This document shows, piece after piece, positions 44,101 through 60,000 of a DNA stretch of 64,000 nt; positions within the stretch are counted from its first letter, which is position 1, and every line of letters starts with the position of its first letter. The translations under genes and the position numbers were made by a program. The stretch lies in the NCBI RefSeq assembly GCF_009870125.1, contig NC_046683.1:45275869-45339868 (forward strand), written 5' to 3'. This DNA comes from Drosophila pseudoobscura. Its lineage: Eukaryota > Arthropoda > Insecta > Diptera > Drosophilidae. Below the pieces are notes generated by a model, which saw nothing but the letters and a program-made list of their open reading frames with translations, was not told the DNA's origin and searched no databases.

Positions 44101-47100
44101 CAGGCGGACTGACCTTGACGACGGGAGGATCTGTGGGAAAACGGTTAAGCGAACCCAAAAGTGGTTGATCCCCTTCTGCTACTTACACAACACTTCCAGT
44201 GTTAGAGACGATGCGATTGGCTTCTCTCTGTTGATCTGCAGGACAATGTTTTCGGCCTCGCATTTGAAGACACGATCGTTCTCGAAGCGGGAGGCATTGA
44301 ACACGAGCTCTGATTGTGTGTGATAGGTGCCATCCTCCTTCTCGAACTGCAAACATCGAGGGGATACATTCATCGATCATCGTTTGATCAAAGATTGAGT
44401 GGCATTCACTTACCGCCTTGGTCCGAATCTCAGTTAAATCATTCTCCTCTGCGCTGATAGTCGAGGTTGTGTTGTACCACGTGAGGTTAACAGCCGGGCG
44501 AGCACCGTGAATCTATTGGAGAATTGAAAACTGTTCACAACTTGTCGACATTTGCCCATTTACCCGCCCTCTACTCCTGTGTGTGTTATTATATTTCCAT
44601 TAAACAACAAGTGCATTTACCCATGCCTCCGTTTAACTACACATTTCTGTACCTTTCTATCTCTATCCCGATAGAGGCAAAAGCGATTGCACAAAATTCC
44701 ATTAAAACATAATACGCAATCAATAAACAATTTTGTATAATTTTGCAGCGCCGACAAGCCTTCTGTAGGTCCTACTACACCGTACACCCTACACCCTGCA
44801 CCCCACTCCCTCCTCGTGTCGCTACAAAATTGCTCGACTCCTGCCGCTCGAGCGTTCTTTCGATAAAATGCAACGAAAAATACTTATACTCCAACGGAGG
44901 ACGAAATCATGTAAAATGGCGGAAGTCCTTACGAGGCCTGTGACAATGCCTTGTCGAAGGTAAAAGGCATACACCAGAACAGAATACCGGAATAGCAGTT
45001 GCCCTGCCCTGCCCGGCCCTGCCATGCTCTGCCATGCCCTTCCGGAGGTGGGGGTGGCGCTCCAGTTAGGGCCAGTGAGCAGCGAGCAGTGAGCCAGGAG
45101 TGGGAGCATATGAAAAATCGCAGAATAATTGGCAGTTAATTGTTATCAATTACGTGAATGCCTAAGCTATGCCAACACGCTGAACGAGGGAAGCACTCCG
45201 AAATGACAGCTGGCACTCTCGACTTTTTTTCTACACTGCAAAATATAGCCATAGATTCAGATGCAGATGCAGATGCAGATCAAAAACCCCCTAATAACTC
45301 TTGATGAAATCCCCTTTTATTTGCCGCATTTGTTCCTCGAATACTTACGTCACATTGCAGCACTACTTTGCTGCCCTGCACCGTATGATGTTCCACTCCC
45401 TTGATGAGTATGCTCGTCGGCCGCACTGTGGATGGAGTAAGAGAAGAGTAATATTCAAAGTTACTTTGGTAAATTGCTTCAAATGTCTGCCATTGTAATT
45501 GGCTTTTGTCCGTACTTCCGGTGCGAGTATTCTACATTTTCCGGCTTGGCTCTTTTATATACAAAACGAAACGAAACGAAACGAAACGAAACGATAATAA
45601 TGGCAATTTGCATTTTTGTAGATACGGTTTTTGGGAAGCAAAAGTCCTTTCTATCAACAAATTGGACTACTTTTTAATGAATTCCTTAAGAAGGCTCGAC
45701 AACGTTTAGGTCGGCTTTTGCCTCAAACCATTGCCCATTAAACTGGAGCTTCGATTTGGCATTACCTTGCAAGTCCACGCTAAATTTGGTAACAATCGTG
45801 GACTTTATGGCCGCGGATTCCACGCGACATTCTATGTCCTGAGCCAGATCCTCGCGGGATAATTGCCAATCCAACTCCAGTGTCGAAGTGTAGAGGCCAT
45901 CGTTCAAATCATGAGTGGGAGAGTCTGTGGAAGGGGCCAAAATGAATCATTAAGAAAGCATTCTTCATCCAGAGAAACAATGAAAATAATGTTATGGAAA
46001 TCCCGACATGTCCTTAGAGTATTTCGCTACATTCAATGTCCGTTTTTGGATAATAATGATAAATATTCGAGAGATTCGAGGAGATTTTCGTTCAGTGGTT
46101 TTAGGAGAAGCTTAGTCTGGTGCTTAAAAGTATATATAAATAACCCTACTTCAACCTGGTTTAATTTTGAGGGGGGCTGGTCCGGTAGATTTATTTAAAT
46201 CTCTCGTTCTACTGCCGTACTTAAAAATTTAACAAAAGTGCCTCTAACTTTACGTTTATGCTCCACAATAAAAGGACGTAGCATTTTTATGAGCTGAACG
46301 CGGTTGGCTATGGCTATTCCTATTCCATATGCAAACTGATACGAATCAGGGCGGAGAGGAGCGGCAGAAGCACTCAAATCCCGGCCAGGGCCGCTCTTTA
46401 TAGCCACTCGTCAGTCCTCAGTCCTGAGTCCTCAGTCCTCATTCGTCGTCGATGTCAGTCACTGCATAAACTTTGTGGCGCATCGTAAACCCACCCACAG
46501 ATCCACGGATCCACGGACCCGAGACTTTAGTTGGTTCGAAGGCTTATGCATCAAATTGGCTACTTAGCTCTGGTCCCCGTCCTGGAAATCAATAAACGCG
46601 CTTCGGTTGCTTTTACGACTATGATCTGGGAGCCAAAAACTGTTCTTCCCTTTCTACCTTTTTTTCAAGGAGTTGTGTCGTTCTCGTGCTTGTGTTGGTT
46701 GGGGTTTCTCGCAGGACTGGGAGTGGTGTAGGGGGAATGGGGAATGGAGAATGGGGATTTTGTTGTACTCACATGTTGCCAGGCGCTTGGTGCCACGGAA
46801 CCAGCCGACATCTGGCTGGGGCCGGGTGTTCTTCACGGTGCAAGTGGCCTTCAGGGCCTGCCGCTCCTGCATGGGACCCACCACGCTGCCGTTCTCGATG
46901 CGATCGCCCTTTGCATCCAAAATCACAACCTCAGTGGGTGGCACTGCAGGGTCATCGGTCAGTGTTCAAAATCCGACATATAGATGTGTTTTCGGTTGGT
47001 TTTCGGTTTCGGTTGTGTGTGTATTTTGTGCGTAGGTGTTTCGGTTTTGGGTGTGAGTGTTGTTCAATTATTTGAAAGGTAAAAATGTTGAATTTGTGTT

Positions 47101-48057
47101 TTAATAAATCATATTATTTTGGTCTTTGGTTTGCATCCAAAAAAAAATTACAATATCCCCCAAAACTCATCAAGTTTTGTAATTATGAAATTAAATGAAA
47201 AATGAATTAAATGAAATATGAAAATTAAATAGAATAAACCAAGAAAAGCCTAGAGCAAGACTCTAGCAAAGTGACTTTATTTAAACAACAACAAACTAAA
47301 GAGAAAAAAGAAAAAAAGGCCAGGCCTATGGCCTATGGCCCATAAATAATGATCCACAAAATTCCAGAAAACATATGTAAAAACCATAATTCTCAAGCTA
47401 ATAAAACTAGGTTATTCGCTCTTCAATATGCTCATTGAGGTTCTTGTTCTTGCTTAAGGTTATAACTAAAGAGAAACCATCGATAAAGGTATTAATGATA
47501 ATTTATGAGTTTAATTTACCAATGTTTTCTACGTTGTTAGCACGTAGATATTTTGCAATCATAGCCAAACGTTTTGTAGGTTGGTTTTTGTTTGTTTTGT
47601 ATTTTTTAAATGTTTTAGAGCAATGCGTTGGATGTTTTAAATATTGAGTTTAGTTTGCAAACATTGTATTTCGGATGGAGTTTAAATTTAAATTGTTTTT
47701 AAGTTGAGTTCCACATATCGGGTTTTAGTTTTCGGTGTTCGGTTTTCAGTTTTCGGTTTTCGGTTTTCAGTTTTCAGTTTTGCAGGTAAACATTGCACAC
47801 AATATTGAAGAGGAAAAAACAATTTTGTTTTTGATAGGTGAGAGGGAAGTAGTTTTTTTTTTTTGGTTTTTTTTGGCCGTTTCGGTGCCGATGGGGCGTG
47901 ATGTGAACCAGGAGGCGTGTCATGGTTTTTATTTGGTTGAATTTCAAAATTTTTTATAGTCATGGAATTTTTGCGAATTTTTGTTGTTGTTTGAGTATTA
48001 GATAACGATGCATGTATATGTATATGTATATGTGGGATATATGTATATGTATTTGTA

Positions 48058-48088
<31 letters not shown>

Positions 48089-51000
48089 ATTAAAGGATGG
48101 TGTTTTGTATGTACGTATTAGAGGGGAATTTCCATGTCGATGTTGACGAGCGTTTTTCATTTATTTTGTGGGACATTTTTTCGAAAAGAACAATCAGTTA
48201 AGAGAAAATATTTTCATGAGTTTTGACACGTTCAAATGTTTGTGGAAAAAGTAAAGAAAGAGAGAGAAGAGAGCGGTTAAGGGTAAAGTCGTTGGGGTTG
48301 CAATTCGAAATGGGTTATCATCAAATTTCGCACGATAGAACAATACAGTACACAGTCTATGGGTTGAGATATTCGTATTAACTTTAGAAATGCGTGTAAA
48401 ATCAGGCAAACAATTAGATACATTTTAAAGAGGAGTATCTCGCAATGAGGGGACAAGCACAGTAAGCATTAAAACTATTCCAAATCGATCGCATCGCGCA
48501 CATGCACTCTGTACAACACGACTCTTTCTCTTTTCTTAACTTGGCTTAGAATTCCCATGCGTTTTGTACAGTTTTAAGGTTTAGTTTTAGACTTAAGACT
48601 AGAACAACGAAACAACGAACGAAAGCAAGAAACACCAACGCAAAAAAAGCAATTAAAAGTACGTTGTGTGAAACGGATATGAAAATACAAGCGTTGGTAA
48701 CATGCAAAGCAGCGACGATCATCGTTGGAGATCGTTGAACGATTGAACGATTGAACGACTGAACGGATGAACGGGTGAACGGGCGAATGGGCGAGTGGGT
48801 GGGGACTTACCTAAGACTCTCAATTCCACTCGATATCCGTTGAAGTTATCACACGTTTCTTCTGGTATAAAAAATGTTGTATCACATAGATAAATATCCT
48901 CATCACCTATTTTCAGGTCCTTAATAACTAGTCTGTATGGATTTTGTTCAACAGTTACTCTGCAAGGGATCCAGGATTAGTTATCGATATTAATGGTACT
49001 CTTTGCTGAGCAATTATCTTCTTACCTGTCCTCAAATTCTTTATTCACACTCGTCACATTGCTATCGCCGAGCAGCATGGCAGCAATGCGATCGTCGCCT
49101 TTGAACCAATTCAATGAATGCAGCTTGCCGCACTTTTCCTCATTCACGGGACAGGGAAGGACCACAGACTTGCTCTCCTGTTCATTGATAGTCCGATCTG
49201 CAAGGATAGTATAAGCAAGGTTTAACCAGAGTCCATTACAGAAAAGATGGCCTTGGGATTGTTTTAATGGCCAAGACCATTAAGTCAGCTTCATTCGGGC
49301 CATTCCATTTAAGCTTCTCGAAATTCCTTGCATACTAAGTATATTCCTATAAATCCCTCATAAATTTCAAGAATATTTGAATAGTTCTTCTTCCTTCACC
49401 TTCACCTCCATCTCCCACCTCCAACTCCGCTCTCCGCCAATCTACTTTGCTACTTTTTCTTTGGCCTTTCGCCCGACCCTAAAAGCATAAAAATACAATT
49501 TTCTTATCAGCTTAAAAGCCTATAACATAATTTGAAATTTACGCTCCATTTAAGTTGCTTCTCGTGTGTGTTTGTGTGTGTGTGTGTGCTCCACTAGTAC
49601 GTGTGTATTTGTGTGTGTGTGTGTCCTGATTACAAAATATCATTTATTCCACACGTTCCATCCATCCTTCGTCCTATAAAATCAAAATAGCCATCCTGTC
49701 CATCTTGTGGGCTGCTTTTGGCGAGAGCATTTTCTAAACTTACGGCACTTCCCACCCAAAGCCGACAATCACTTTCACGTCTGTCGGTCTGTCTGTCGGG
49801 TCAGTCTTCCTATTTTTATAGCCCTCTCTCTGTGCCCCCCTCCCGATAGATTGCACTCCGATATATTATATTAGGCGGCTAGCCGCTACTGCTGGGTAAA
49901 CCACTTAATAGCGTATTTTTAAGGTAAAAATACATACAAGGAGTACTAATCGCACATCAACCTATTGTTAACACGAACGAATCGCAATCGCCATCGAAAG
50001 GGTAAGGGAAAGGGCAAGGGCAAGGGTAAGGGCAAGACGCCTACAAAAGCCACACCCAGAATGCGACACGACACACAAGAAGTTGTTAGCAATCAACTCA
50101 AGCATCAAAACTTTGATTTGTATGACCATAAATCGCACTTTATTTTTGAATCAGCCCCTCTGTCGAACATCTGTCTCCTCCGTTTCCTGCTCAGCAGTCG
50201 CATATTTGTGGCTGACTGTTCATAAATTTTACCCTTGCCAAGGGAAAGTTGGCCAAAAGTTCCACTCCGGACCACTCCATGCGACTCCACTCCTTGCTCT
50301 ATTGCAGAAGAGCACCCTCCCGGCCCGCTTTAAGCCATTGGCAATCAGTTTTCTTATCTGCTTGTCTTATGTGTCCATCCCCACTTGTTACATGGCCATA
50401 ACTTTTTGTAGTCTGGAAACGCCTTTAGCTTGGCTTTTATAATTCTATTTCCGTTTCCGTACAAAAAACTTTGTGCTTTTTCCCTACGCTACGAGTATAT
50501 TCCATATACGATGCATGTATGTATGTATATGTGTGCACTAGTGTGTGTGTGTGTGTGTGTGTATGTTTCTACACATCTTTTTCACATGTTTCGGGTATTC
50601 CATTTCCTTTGTCTGCTTTTGGCAGTATGGGATTATTATCGTCTCTTCGCTCCTCTCCTTACAGCCCGGACTCCAGACTGCCGTACTCCGTTCTCACTCA
50701 CACCATGGACGGTGTGTGGTGTGGCATGGTGTATCGTACATACTCGTCTGTACGTGCTATACTTTTGTGAGCATTGACACTGACTTTGTGTGTCGCTTAG
50801 TGGTTTGTCTATCTTTTCCTGCTTTGCCAGCCTTTGCGAGGTGATATTGCGGCTTGGCCAGGCCCAAAAAACATGATTTAATCTCCTAACTCGGGGAATT
50901 ATCACCGAGTTTCTTACATTTTTTTTTTTTTTTTTTTTGCCATTGCCAGGCGATAATGTATCCATGTAGGCCTTGTAGGCCCCACACCCCATCCCCCCAC

Positions 51001-54000
51001 ACATACACGTGCATATGTATATGCTATTCATAGCATAGCATAGCATGTTCATCAATCAATTAATCGATATATAAAATACTCCCGCAAAAGCGTACAAGTG
51101 GGAGAGTTCCTAGTATAAATAATTAGAAAATAAATAAGAGAGAAAAGCGAGTATGAAAAGAGTGGGCGGCCTATGGCAGAATATATTTTACTATATATAT
51201 TTCATGAACTCTGTATATTCTGTACATCTTAATTAGTGCAGACACTGTCGGTGCTGTCGTTGCTGTCGTTGCTGTCGGTGAGACATCGCCAATTATGAAA
51301 CAAATGAAGTTGAACAAAAATTAACCTCGAATTTTCGTCAAATAAGTCAACGCATACAAAATTATATAAACAGAATCAATTTAAATGAAGCCCACACTTT
51401 GGGAGTGCGCGGCAGATGGGGGGCGGGGGGGATGGGGAGGCGCAGTACTTTCCCCAAGCAGGTGGCAAGCCATTTCGTCTGTACAAATGGGTGGCAGAGA
51501 GGCCGGGACTCTCGGCATAATTTCAATATGGCGTCTGCTGCTACAGCGCGTGGCCAGCAGCCGAAACTGCCACTTAGAGGCGGCGGCGGCCGTGCCTCAT
51601 GCCGACGCGTACACCTCATTGCTATCCGGGGCAATCCGGCGGGACAGAACGGGACGAGACGGGCTGGGCTGTGGCTGGACCGGGATGGGGGCATTTCATT
51701 GTGCGACGAGCACGGAGATGAGAAAATAACAAAATAAAAATTTGCGTTTATGTTTCACTTGTTTTTATTTTTCGCTGGATTCGTCGCTTACCCCCGGCCC
51801 ATGTCCTCTTCCGTTGACACTCATTTCTGACAGCTTAAGGACATTTGAGGGTCATGTTCCCCCTGTTTCGCCCCCTGTTCCTGCCACTAAGAGTTTCTTG
51901 GGACTTTATCCAGATTTAAAATGACATTTTCATAATTCAAGTCTGTGATTCAGCGCCTCTTTTGTAATAAACTTGCCACTTGCCCGCTCACTCGAGTGCC
52001 CACTGTGGCGACGTCACCGTCACCGTCACCGTCACCGTCAACGTCAACGTCGCTCCTTTGACCCCTAATTGTGTGGGTTTCCCCTTTTTGCTATTTACTA
52101 TGTCTCGAGTGGAAGCTCCCCTCCTCCTATATTGAACCCATGCTTAGCAACAGCTGCCCGTAATGAAATTAAATTATGGTTTCTATAAAGGCACACACAC
52201 ACACACACACTGTGGAGGGCCGGAGGAGCAAGCTTCCACCGTGGCTGTGGGCAAGGGAAAAGATTCTCATATTTTCCGGGGTTTGTCACATTAAAATTTA
52301 GTGCTTCTTTTAAGTGCCGGTAATAAGATATTTGTATGCTTTTAGGCGGTTGGCGTTAGGCAGACAGCCAGCCCGGCCCGGCCCGGCCCGGCCCAGCCAG
52401 TGGAATCAGCCAAATGCCACTGCCACTGCCACTGCCTCTGCCACTGCCACTGCCACTGCCTGTGCCATGTGTTGGTTGGTTGGTCCTCCTCTGCACGGAG
52501 CTCGTGTGCATGTGGCGTTGCTGTTGCTTTTGCATAATTTAAAAGTACCAGAAAGCGACAATATATTAAGGATTAGACCAGAATGCTGTTAAGACTGGCA
52601 GAGATTAAAGAGGGCCGGAAGAGTGTCTGTCTTTAAGACTACGCGGAGAGAGGCTCCGTTTCATTAGTGGAACTATTTTTTGATTAATTCGAGTGCCATG
52701 TCGTTTCATTTTTCATTCGCGAATGCTGTTTGATTTCTCTGTTCCTTGGGGCATAATTAATCGAAAGGGAAAACATCAGTGGAGACCATAAAGAGTTATT
52801 AATTGAATGTAAAATGTCTGGGGATGCGCACAAGGCTCATTCCATAGTCCTTTTGGTCTTCTATAAGAGCACAGAAGATAGGTCTCTCCTAATTCGGATA
52901 GCAATATTTATGTAGTACGTATGTATCTGCGACCAACTGCAAGAGACTGTACTTTTTTTGTATCTTTTTTCGAATTCCGCAAGCAAACTGCAGGGGAATA
53001 GGCTCTGGTCTGTCCGCTGTTGTTGTTGTGTCAGGTCTGGGGTGCCTCTGGGACCCTTGGAGCGTAACGCTGACAGAAGAGAACGACATTTGTTTCATTG
53101 CCCCGCAGTCTTGACCCCTGTTATCGGGGCAGTCTGCCGCTTGGTGCCGCATGAGCGCACCTCTTAAGAGCTCTTTCGGAGGGGTGTTACGCATAGCTGT
53201 TGCTGCATAATACAAAACAACACTACGCTCGCGGGGTACTCCTGAGTTCCTTACTTGAATGATAATCTTGCTTGAAATCCACTAGAAATGCGTGAGAAAT
53301 GTCGGAAACTTTCGACAATTAAAATCGAATTTTCAAGCGTACAAAAAGCGCCAAAATGCCGATTAATAAAAACGCAGCTTAAAACTTAATCAATCAATTT
53401 GGACGTTGAAAAGCAGCTCAAAGCACGCCTCCCGTCGAGGACACGGATCGCCACCTACTGCCTCGAAAAACAGCATGTAACGACACTCCAAAGTCCGCAG
53501 TAAATGCTCAAAGTCAAAGTGTAATTACGTCCGAAAAACATTGACATGGAAAAACGAAACGAAACGAAGCGAAAGGCGAAAGACGAAAGTCGAAACGAAA
53601 GCAACAATGAAACTAGGAAAACTTCAACTCCAATGTGCAACAAGAGCGGAAGAGGGGAGGCAGGGAGGTAGGGAGGCAGGGAGGTAGGGAAGGTTTTCCA
53701 GCTAGTGGCGAAAAGTTGGGAATAGTTTGGGTGGAAATCATTTGAAAGGATAAATGCATAGGAGTATCCATACTCCTGCCCCCGCCCCTGCCCCTGGCCC
53801 TGCCCCTAGCCCCAGCCTGGAGTGTGGCATGCGGAGTGAAAGGCGTCTTAATTTTCTCATCTTCTATAAAAGCGAACGTTAATTGGGCATAAATAAAATG
53901 CCGCCGCAAGTAAAGTGTGCACAGAGAGTGCTCCCTAAACAGATTTGCAATCGAAAAACCTATCTCGGCTTTCGCTCACTTGAACTCAATTTTGCAAGCG

Positions 54001-57000
54001 GCCCGAGTGTCTGTCTGCAGATTAATTTTCATCTTTTCAATGGAGCTTAAGGCTCTGGAAACCATATTAAAGGCAGGACAGAGCAAGTGAAAACTTTGGT
54101 CCAACGGCACAACGAAACGACCAGCGATAAAAGCTGACTCCTCTTCCTATTGACTGGTTACCACTTCCGACGCAAACTCCATCCACCATTCACCATTCAC
54201 CACAGGCAGAGCAGAGCAGAGCAGAGCAGAGTCAAAAGGTAGACCCCAAGAGGTATGCCCTGGTCTGGCTCTGGCCCATGGACTGCCCCGATCCGGTTTT
54301 ACCCGTACTCGCACTCATCGCACTCCTCGTACTCCTCGTACTCCTCGTGGTCCGGGGGTCTTGTTTTGACTGCGAGAGCAACATATGCAAATTTAATATT
54401 TTTATTAAAAAACTTTTTGTTGTGGACCGCACAAAAGAAGAGGTATTGTTCAAGTAGGTAAAGAGAGAACACTGCACAGGGAACAGGGAACATTGAACAG
54501 AGACGGCGATGGAGATGTAAGGAGTATTCTTTAGACACACGAGAGCAGAAGAGCGGGGGGGTTTCTGGGGAGGGGGGGTAGTCTGTCTCTGTTTTGATAA
54601 GGAAGCGAATTAAGTGCTGCGGTGCTTTGGTGTTTTTAAAAGCCAGCACCACGCTTTCCCCCACTCCACTTTTCCACATTGAACAAAAGTTTTTTTTATT
54701 CAGGAGGACATTGGCAGAGAAAGGATATCGCATATCGTATGAGAGAGAGTGTACCGTCCGCTCTTCCCCTCGCCACCACGTAGTATACCCTTGCAGAGAG
54801 GGTATTACGTTTTTTACCCACCAGATGAAGTGCAGGGGAAGTATTGGACCTTATCTGTCGTAGAGAGTATCGTGGGGAAGCTTTTTCCCGAACTAAAAAA
54901 TGTATTACGTCAACGAAATTTTCTTTAACAGAAATCGATGAAGGGTCCACGTCCACCTTGACAACATTTTACGGATATTTGTGGTTTCGCCAACCATCAA
55001 CTGTCGCACGTCAAATTGTTTGTGAAAGGACAACGAGGAGGTATTGCTACGATGATATGTGTAGCCTTTGCCTGAAAACTGGTCTGAAAACTGTCAGTCG
55101 ATAACCAAAAGCCGCTTATACAATGCTCGGAGCACAAAAATTCTTTTTCGTTTGCCAGAGAGCCTTGAATGTTAGCAGGAGGCATTCTGTATCCGTCCAG
55201 TGCTCATGTACTTCTATACTCCTGTACTCGTGTACTCCTCTGCCCCTGCCCCTGCCCCTGCCCCGCTTGTGGTCATGGGAACGGGACTTTGAAGATGAAA
55301 CAAAAAGCGGATTGCATCTCTGCTGTAACTGATTGAAGCAATGGTTCAAAGCTTTTCGAAATCCATTTGTTTATTCCGTAAAATTCAGCTCCGTTCCCAA
55401 AGAGTAATAATCCCCTACGCACTGTCGAGGCTTTGACACCTGAACGTGGATATCCTGATAAATCCAAGAGCCACTACAGTTCTCTGAATGTGTTTCCCTT
55501 TCTTTCTGCAGGTAACAAACGCACAGAAAAACAGCAAAAAAAAAATGTTACCGAAGTACAAGAAAAAGTTCTAATAATAAAGCAGTTCACGTTATAATGA
55601 TGGGAGCATGTTATTCCTACAACAACACACACAACTAACAAGCAACAAAAAGTAGCAACAAAATTGCTGTCAGCAAAAACTTTTGCCAGAGAGAGAGAAA
55701 ACTTTCCATCATCATCAAAATGCGCTCAGGCCTAATTTAAATATGTTTGAACTTTTTGCTGTTTTATTTTGCCGCCTCGTTTCCTATTATTTACATACGA
55801 CACAGAGCGAGAGAGAGATAGAGAGAGAGAGAGGTACAGAGAAAGTTCTGGGAGATTTGGCGACTTTTCTCAAAGGCAAAAGCCTCTCTTTCCGAATGCT
55901 TGGACAGCTTTAAGTTTGACACAACGAAAAGTTTTGTTTGCTAAGAGGGAAAACACTGTCCTGTCCTGTCCTGTCCTGCCCTGTCCTTGCCTGGCCTGTC
56001 CTGGCCTTCTTTTCTTTTCTGTTCGGTTCGGTTTGGTTCCCTTTTTTTCCCTTTGCTTTTCCGAGTGTGTCGCATTAATGCAAATATAATATGCCGCGCC
56101 CCCTGTTGACATGCGACAAATTACAAAATGAAAGCTTCTCAATCTTTGTCCTTGCTGCCTTCTTGTCCGATTTGTCAGAATTATCCACCTGCTCCTGCTC
56201 CTGCGCCCCCAGTGGATGCCCCATTGGGATGCTGGCCGACACCTCAGGAGAAACTTTAATGCAGCCGCAAGTCAACATCCAACAAAGATCTTGGTGCCAC
56301 ACAAAACTAAACCAAAGTTAGGGTTTCAAGAGTTTTTAAGTTCTTAAGCACACACTACACCATGGCCTTGGAGTGTCGGGTGGAAGGGGGGCCGGGGGCA
56401 AGGGGAACTAAAAGTGGCAGTGGCAGTGGAAGTCCTGCGAGTGCTGGGAGAGTCGTCCAGGAAGGTGTTGTTTTGTTTGAATTCCAGATTTAAGGATTTT
56501 CTTGTACTTTCTGGAGTATCCTATAATTCCCACAAGGTTGAAATTACTTATTTACTCGTACTACCGGATCCGGTGGGATGATGGATAAATGATTGATGGA
56601 CTTTCGCATGCTTTCTCCATGCAAAAAAAAACCAACAAAAAACCGAGTTATAATTATCTCCATATTTCCGGAAATCGGATATATTTAGAAGTAATTCAAG
56701 TAAATCGTTGCCCAGCCCAGGAAGCAATTCTCAAAGTAAAAACCAACAGCAAATATGTGAGTAATGATGACAAAAAAAAAAAACAAAAAATAAAAAAAGT
56801 AAAGCAAATGGGAAATCAGAAAAAGGAAGAAGCCAAACGAGTGCCCACATATGTGCTGCAGAAGAAGTTGTCCGTCCAGCAGTTGTTGCAAGCCAATGTT
56901 GCATGCAGCACACAGAAGCCAGAAGTGCGAGTTTGCGAGTGCAGGTCCCCGAGGTATTAAGTTTCACTTTCAAAATTTGCCAACTGTTCAACTTGTGCTG

Positions 57001-60000
57001 ACAGTTGGTTGAGTGGTCGCCAGTCGGAGGTTGTCGACAGTCGACAGTCGACAGTCGCCAGTCGGTAGTTGTTTGCAAATATTTTATGCTCATTGATTTT
57101 GTGGCATGTCGCAAGCGGCTAGGAGCGGAGTCTACTGCTGCGACTAGAGTACCACGAGCAGAACGTACAAATCCCCAAGAAGAGTAAACACAGCGGCCCG
57201 CCCCTCCACCCCTGAAGCCTTGACATGGTAAGGTGCACTAGTCGGCTCGATATCGGGTTACTGGGGGTACGAGGATCAGCCAGAAACTGATTTATGAAAA
57301 GCTGCTTGGTAAGCTTTAAGCCGCAACCCAACCCGGGGCTCGTCACTGCAATGTTTCTATGGTAAAAACATGAAACTAACCAAAAGAAGTCCCCATTTTC
57401 TTTTAAATTTTGTCCATCCACCCAGAGAGCGAGTGAGAGAGAGAGGGGTAACAAATCTAGGGGATGTCAACTTTAAACTTCGTAAACGCCTTCAGCGGCA
57501 GTGCTTTTAATCAATGTCAGTGGCACAGGAGGCGGGAAAAGGGGCGGGGGGCGGAGGAGTTGGATTATGCACGAGCGCTACACCAAAGCGGAACATTAGC
57601 CAATATTTGCACTTCACTTTGGTTGAAAAATGCACTCATATAACTTACAGGGTGGAAATCTTACGAGCCAAGGAATCACGAACAGGTGCATGAGTCACGG
57701 GAAAATGCCATTTCCCCACAGAGTGGGAAATCACAAGAGAAGGATCACAATGAGCTACTTTTTACGTGGCTGCAAGAAATGCAAAGATGGGGAAAACAAA
57801 CCATTTAATTTGCCCTGACACTTTCAGGGCCATCCATAAAGAGCCAAAGCATTCTGCAGTTGCATTAGGTCCTGGCTCCTTGCTCCTGGCTCCTGGCTCC
57901 TGTATTCCCATCTCCATGCGCTTGCAGATGTCCCTGCTCCTTTCTAAATTAATGGTTAACTGTCAAATTGTACAAACTAAACGACATTTTATGCATTGTC
58001 GAGAGAGAAGCTCAAAAAAAGTACATGTCTAGTCCATAGAATGGATATGTTTTGATTTATTCTGATTTCTATTTATGTAAATATTTTGAACAGGAAAGCT
58101 CATGCGGTTTTCGAAGAATTTCGGCTTGGAATTTGTGGCCCAGATGCTGCCATGAAATCAAGCCAATAAAACAGCTGGAGAACAATATAATATACTCCCC
58201 ATAATCACCGGAGAGAAGCTTCAGTTGGTACTCTGGGGACCCCTCAGAAGTTGAAAATGGACCCCTAATTGGCGACAGTCACTCGAACACCAATTACGAG
58301 TAGAAACCCCTTTCGTACACATTGGAACTAATCAAAGACCAAACTGTGCTAAAGGGAAATGCTTTCATTTAAAATGGTAACAAAAACTGCCAGCCAGAGA
58401 CACACATGGAAAAGTCCTTTAGGACGACGAGAGAAGAGACGGAGAGCAAGTACATACATGTACTATTTATAACAATTTTATGAATTTTTCTGCCTCTGTG
58501 GTCGCAAACAGCGGAGGGGACATCCCCGATGGGTGATGGGAGGTGGGAGGAGGGAGATGGGCGATGGCTGAGGGGTGTGTGTGTGCTGATTGGAAGCGGA
58601 TGGGAGGAGGAGCTACTAGCAATTTGCATATTCAATTGCTAGAGTGGCAGTAGGAGACAGTCGATAGAGAGAGAGAGAGAGAGACTGTGTGGAGGAGTGG
58701 TATTTTATTGCTAGACAGCCTCCCGAATGACAACTGACTTGATTAGAGCAGAAGACTGACTGGCGACTTCCTAATGGACACAGAGTGCTGCTAATAACAA
58801 ATATCCTCAAATAGTACCAGTACCTGTCCGTACCAGTAGTGGGGCACTTATCATGGCACTGTCCTCGAACGGTCCGGCATAATTTTGTTTTTGGCGTTAA
58901 TTGGCATTGCCTGATTGGCTGCCACATGCAACAAGCAGTGTGCAGCAACAAACAGCAGTGGCTGCAGATCGAAGCGGAAGGCCAACGCAATGGGCAACAG
59001 GAATCGCATTTGACAACAATTCAATTATCGCATTAATTGATTTGCCTTTTGGTATTTGCCTACCGCGTGCTGCAAGACCACACAGATTTGATGAGAATTT
59101 TGGTGAATATAAATCAATAATGGTATTCCTGATTTTGGCTTTCGATTTCGTGCAATTAGCACGGGCAGTGGCCAGGGAAACCTTTTCATGGTCTGGATAT
59201 CCATATCCATGAATAGAATTGGAATGGAATAGGAATGGAATTAGGAATAGACTTAAAATTGTTGATTGCCATCAAAGGAGTTCCCAGAAACATCATCATA
59301 AAACATCTTATCCTCCATTGTAGAGCCATACAAATTAACATCATTGACAGGCAGAGCAGTTGAATGTTGCACGTTGAATGGTGAATGGTGGGGGCCACCC
59401 CTCCCCACCCGGCTAAGGCTACACTGACTAATTCAAGACACCTGCTCCCCATTCAATTCCGTGAAATACATGAAATCCGTATCTCAGGCAGGAAGGACGC
59501 GCGATGCGAACAATCGAAACCGTATCGAAAATTTGTTTACCAGGAGAGATGCGAGATGGGACACACGCAATAGGACGCGACACATACAATATAGCAAAGC
59601 GTGGGAGTACAATCTCTCTCTCTCTCTCTGTGGATGGGGATGAGCGTTGGGGTTTGGGGATTGGGATGGGGATGGGGTTGTGTGCGTGGGTCTTCCATGT
59701 GTTGCTGATAATGTTTGTGCTGTCAGTTGTTGTTGCTGTCGTTGCTGTTGCACATGACATTCAATTGCCACAAATCAAGATACGGCGATGGGGAGAAAGA
59801 AAAGAAAAGCGAGCAAAACGAGGCAAAGCCACACAGTCTGTCTAAGGGATACGATTTTCGGAGTCAGGACGAGAAGGATACTCTACGCGTACGCGTACGC
59901 GTACGAGTGAGTGAATGTGGGTGGGTGTATTATGGTACTCCCTTCGCCCTTCGCCCCTCGCCCCTCGCCCCTCGCCCCTGCCCCCCTGCTCATTCTCTTG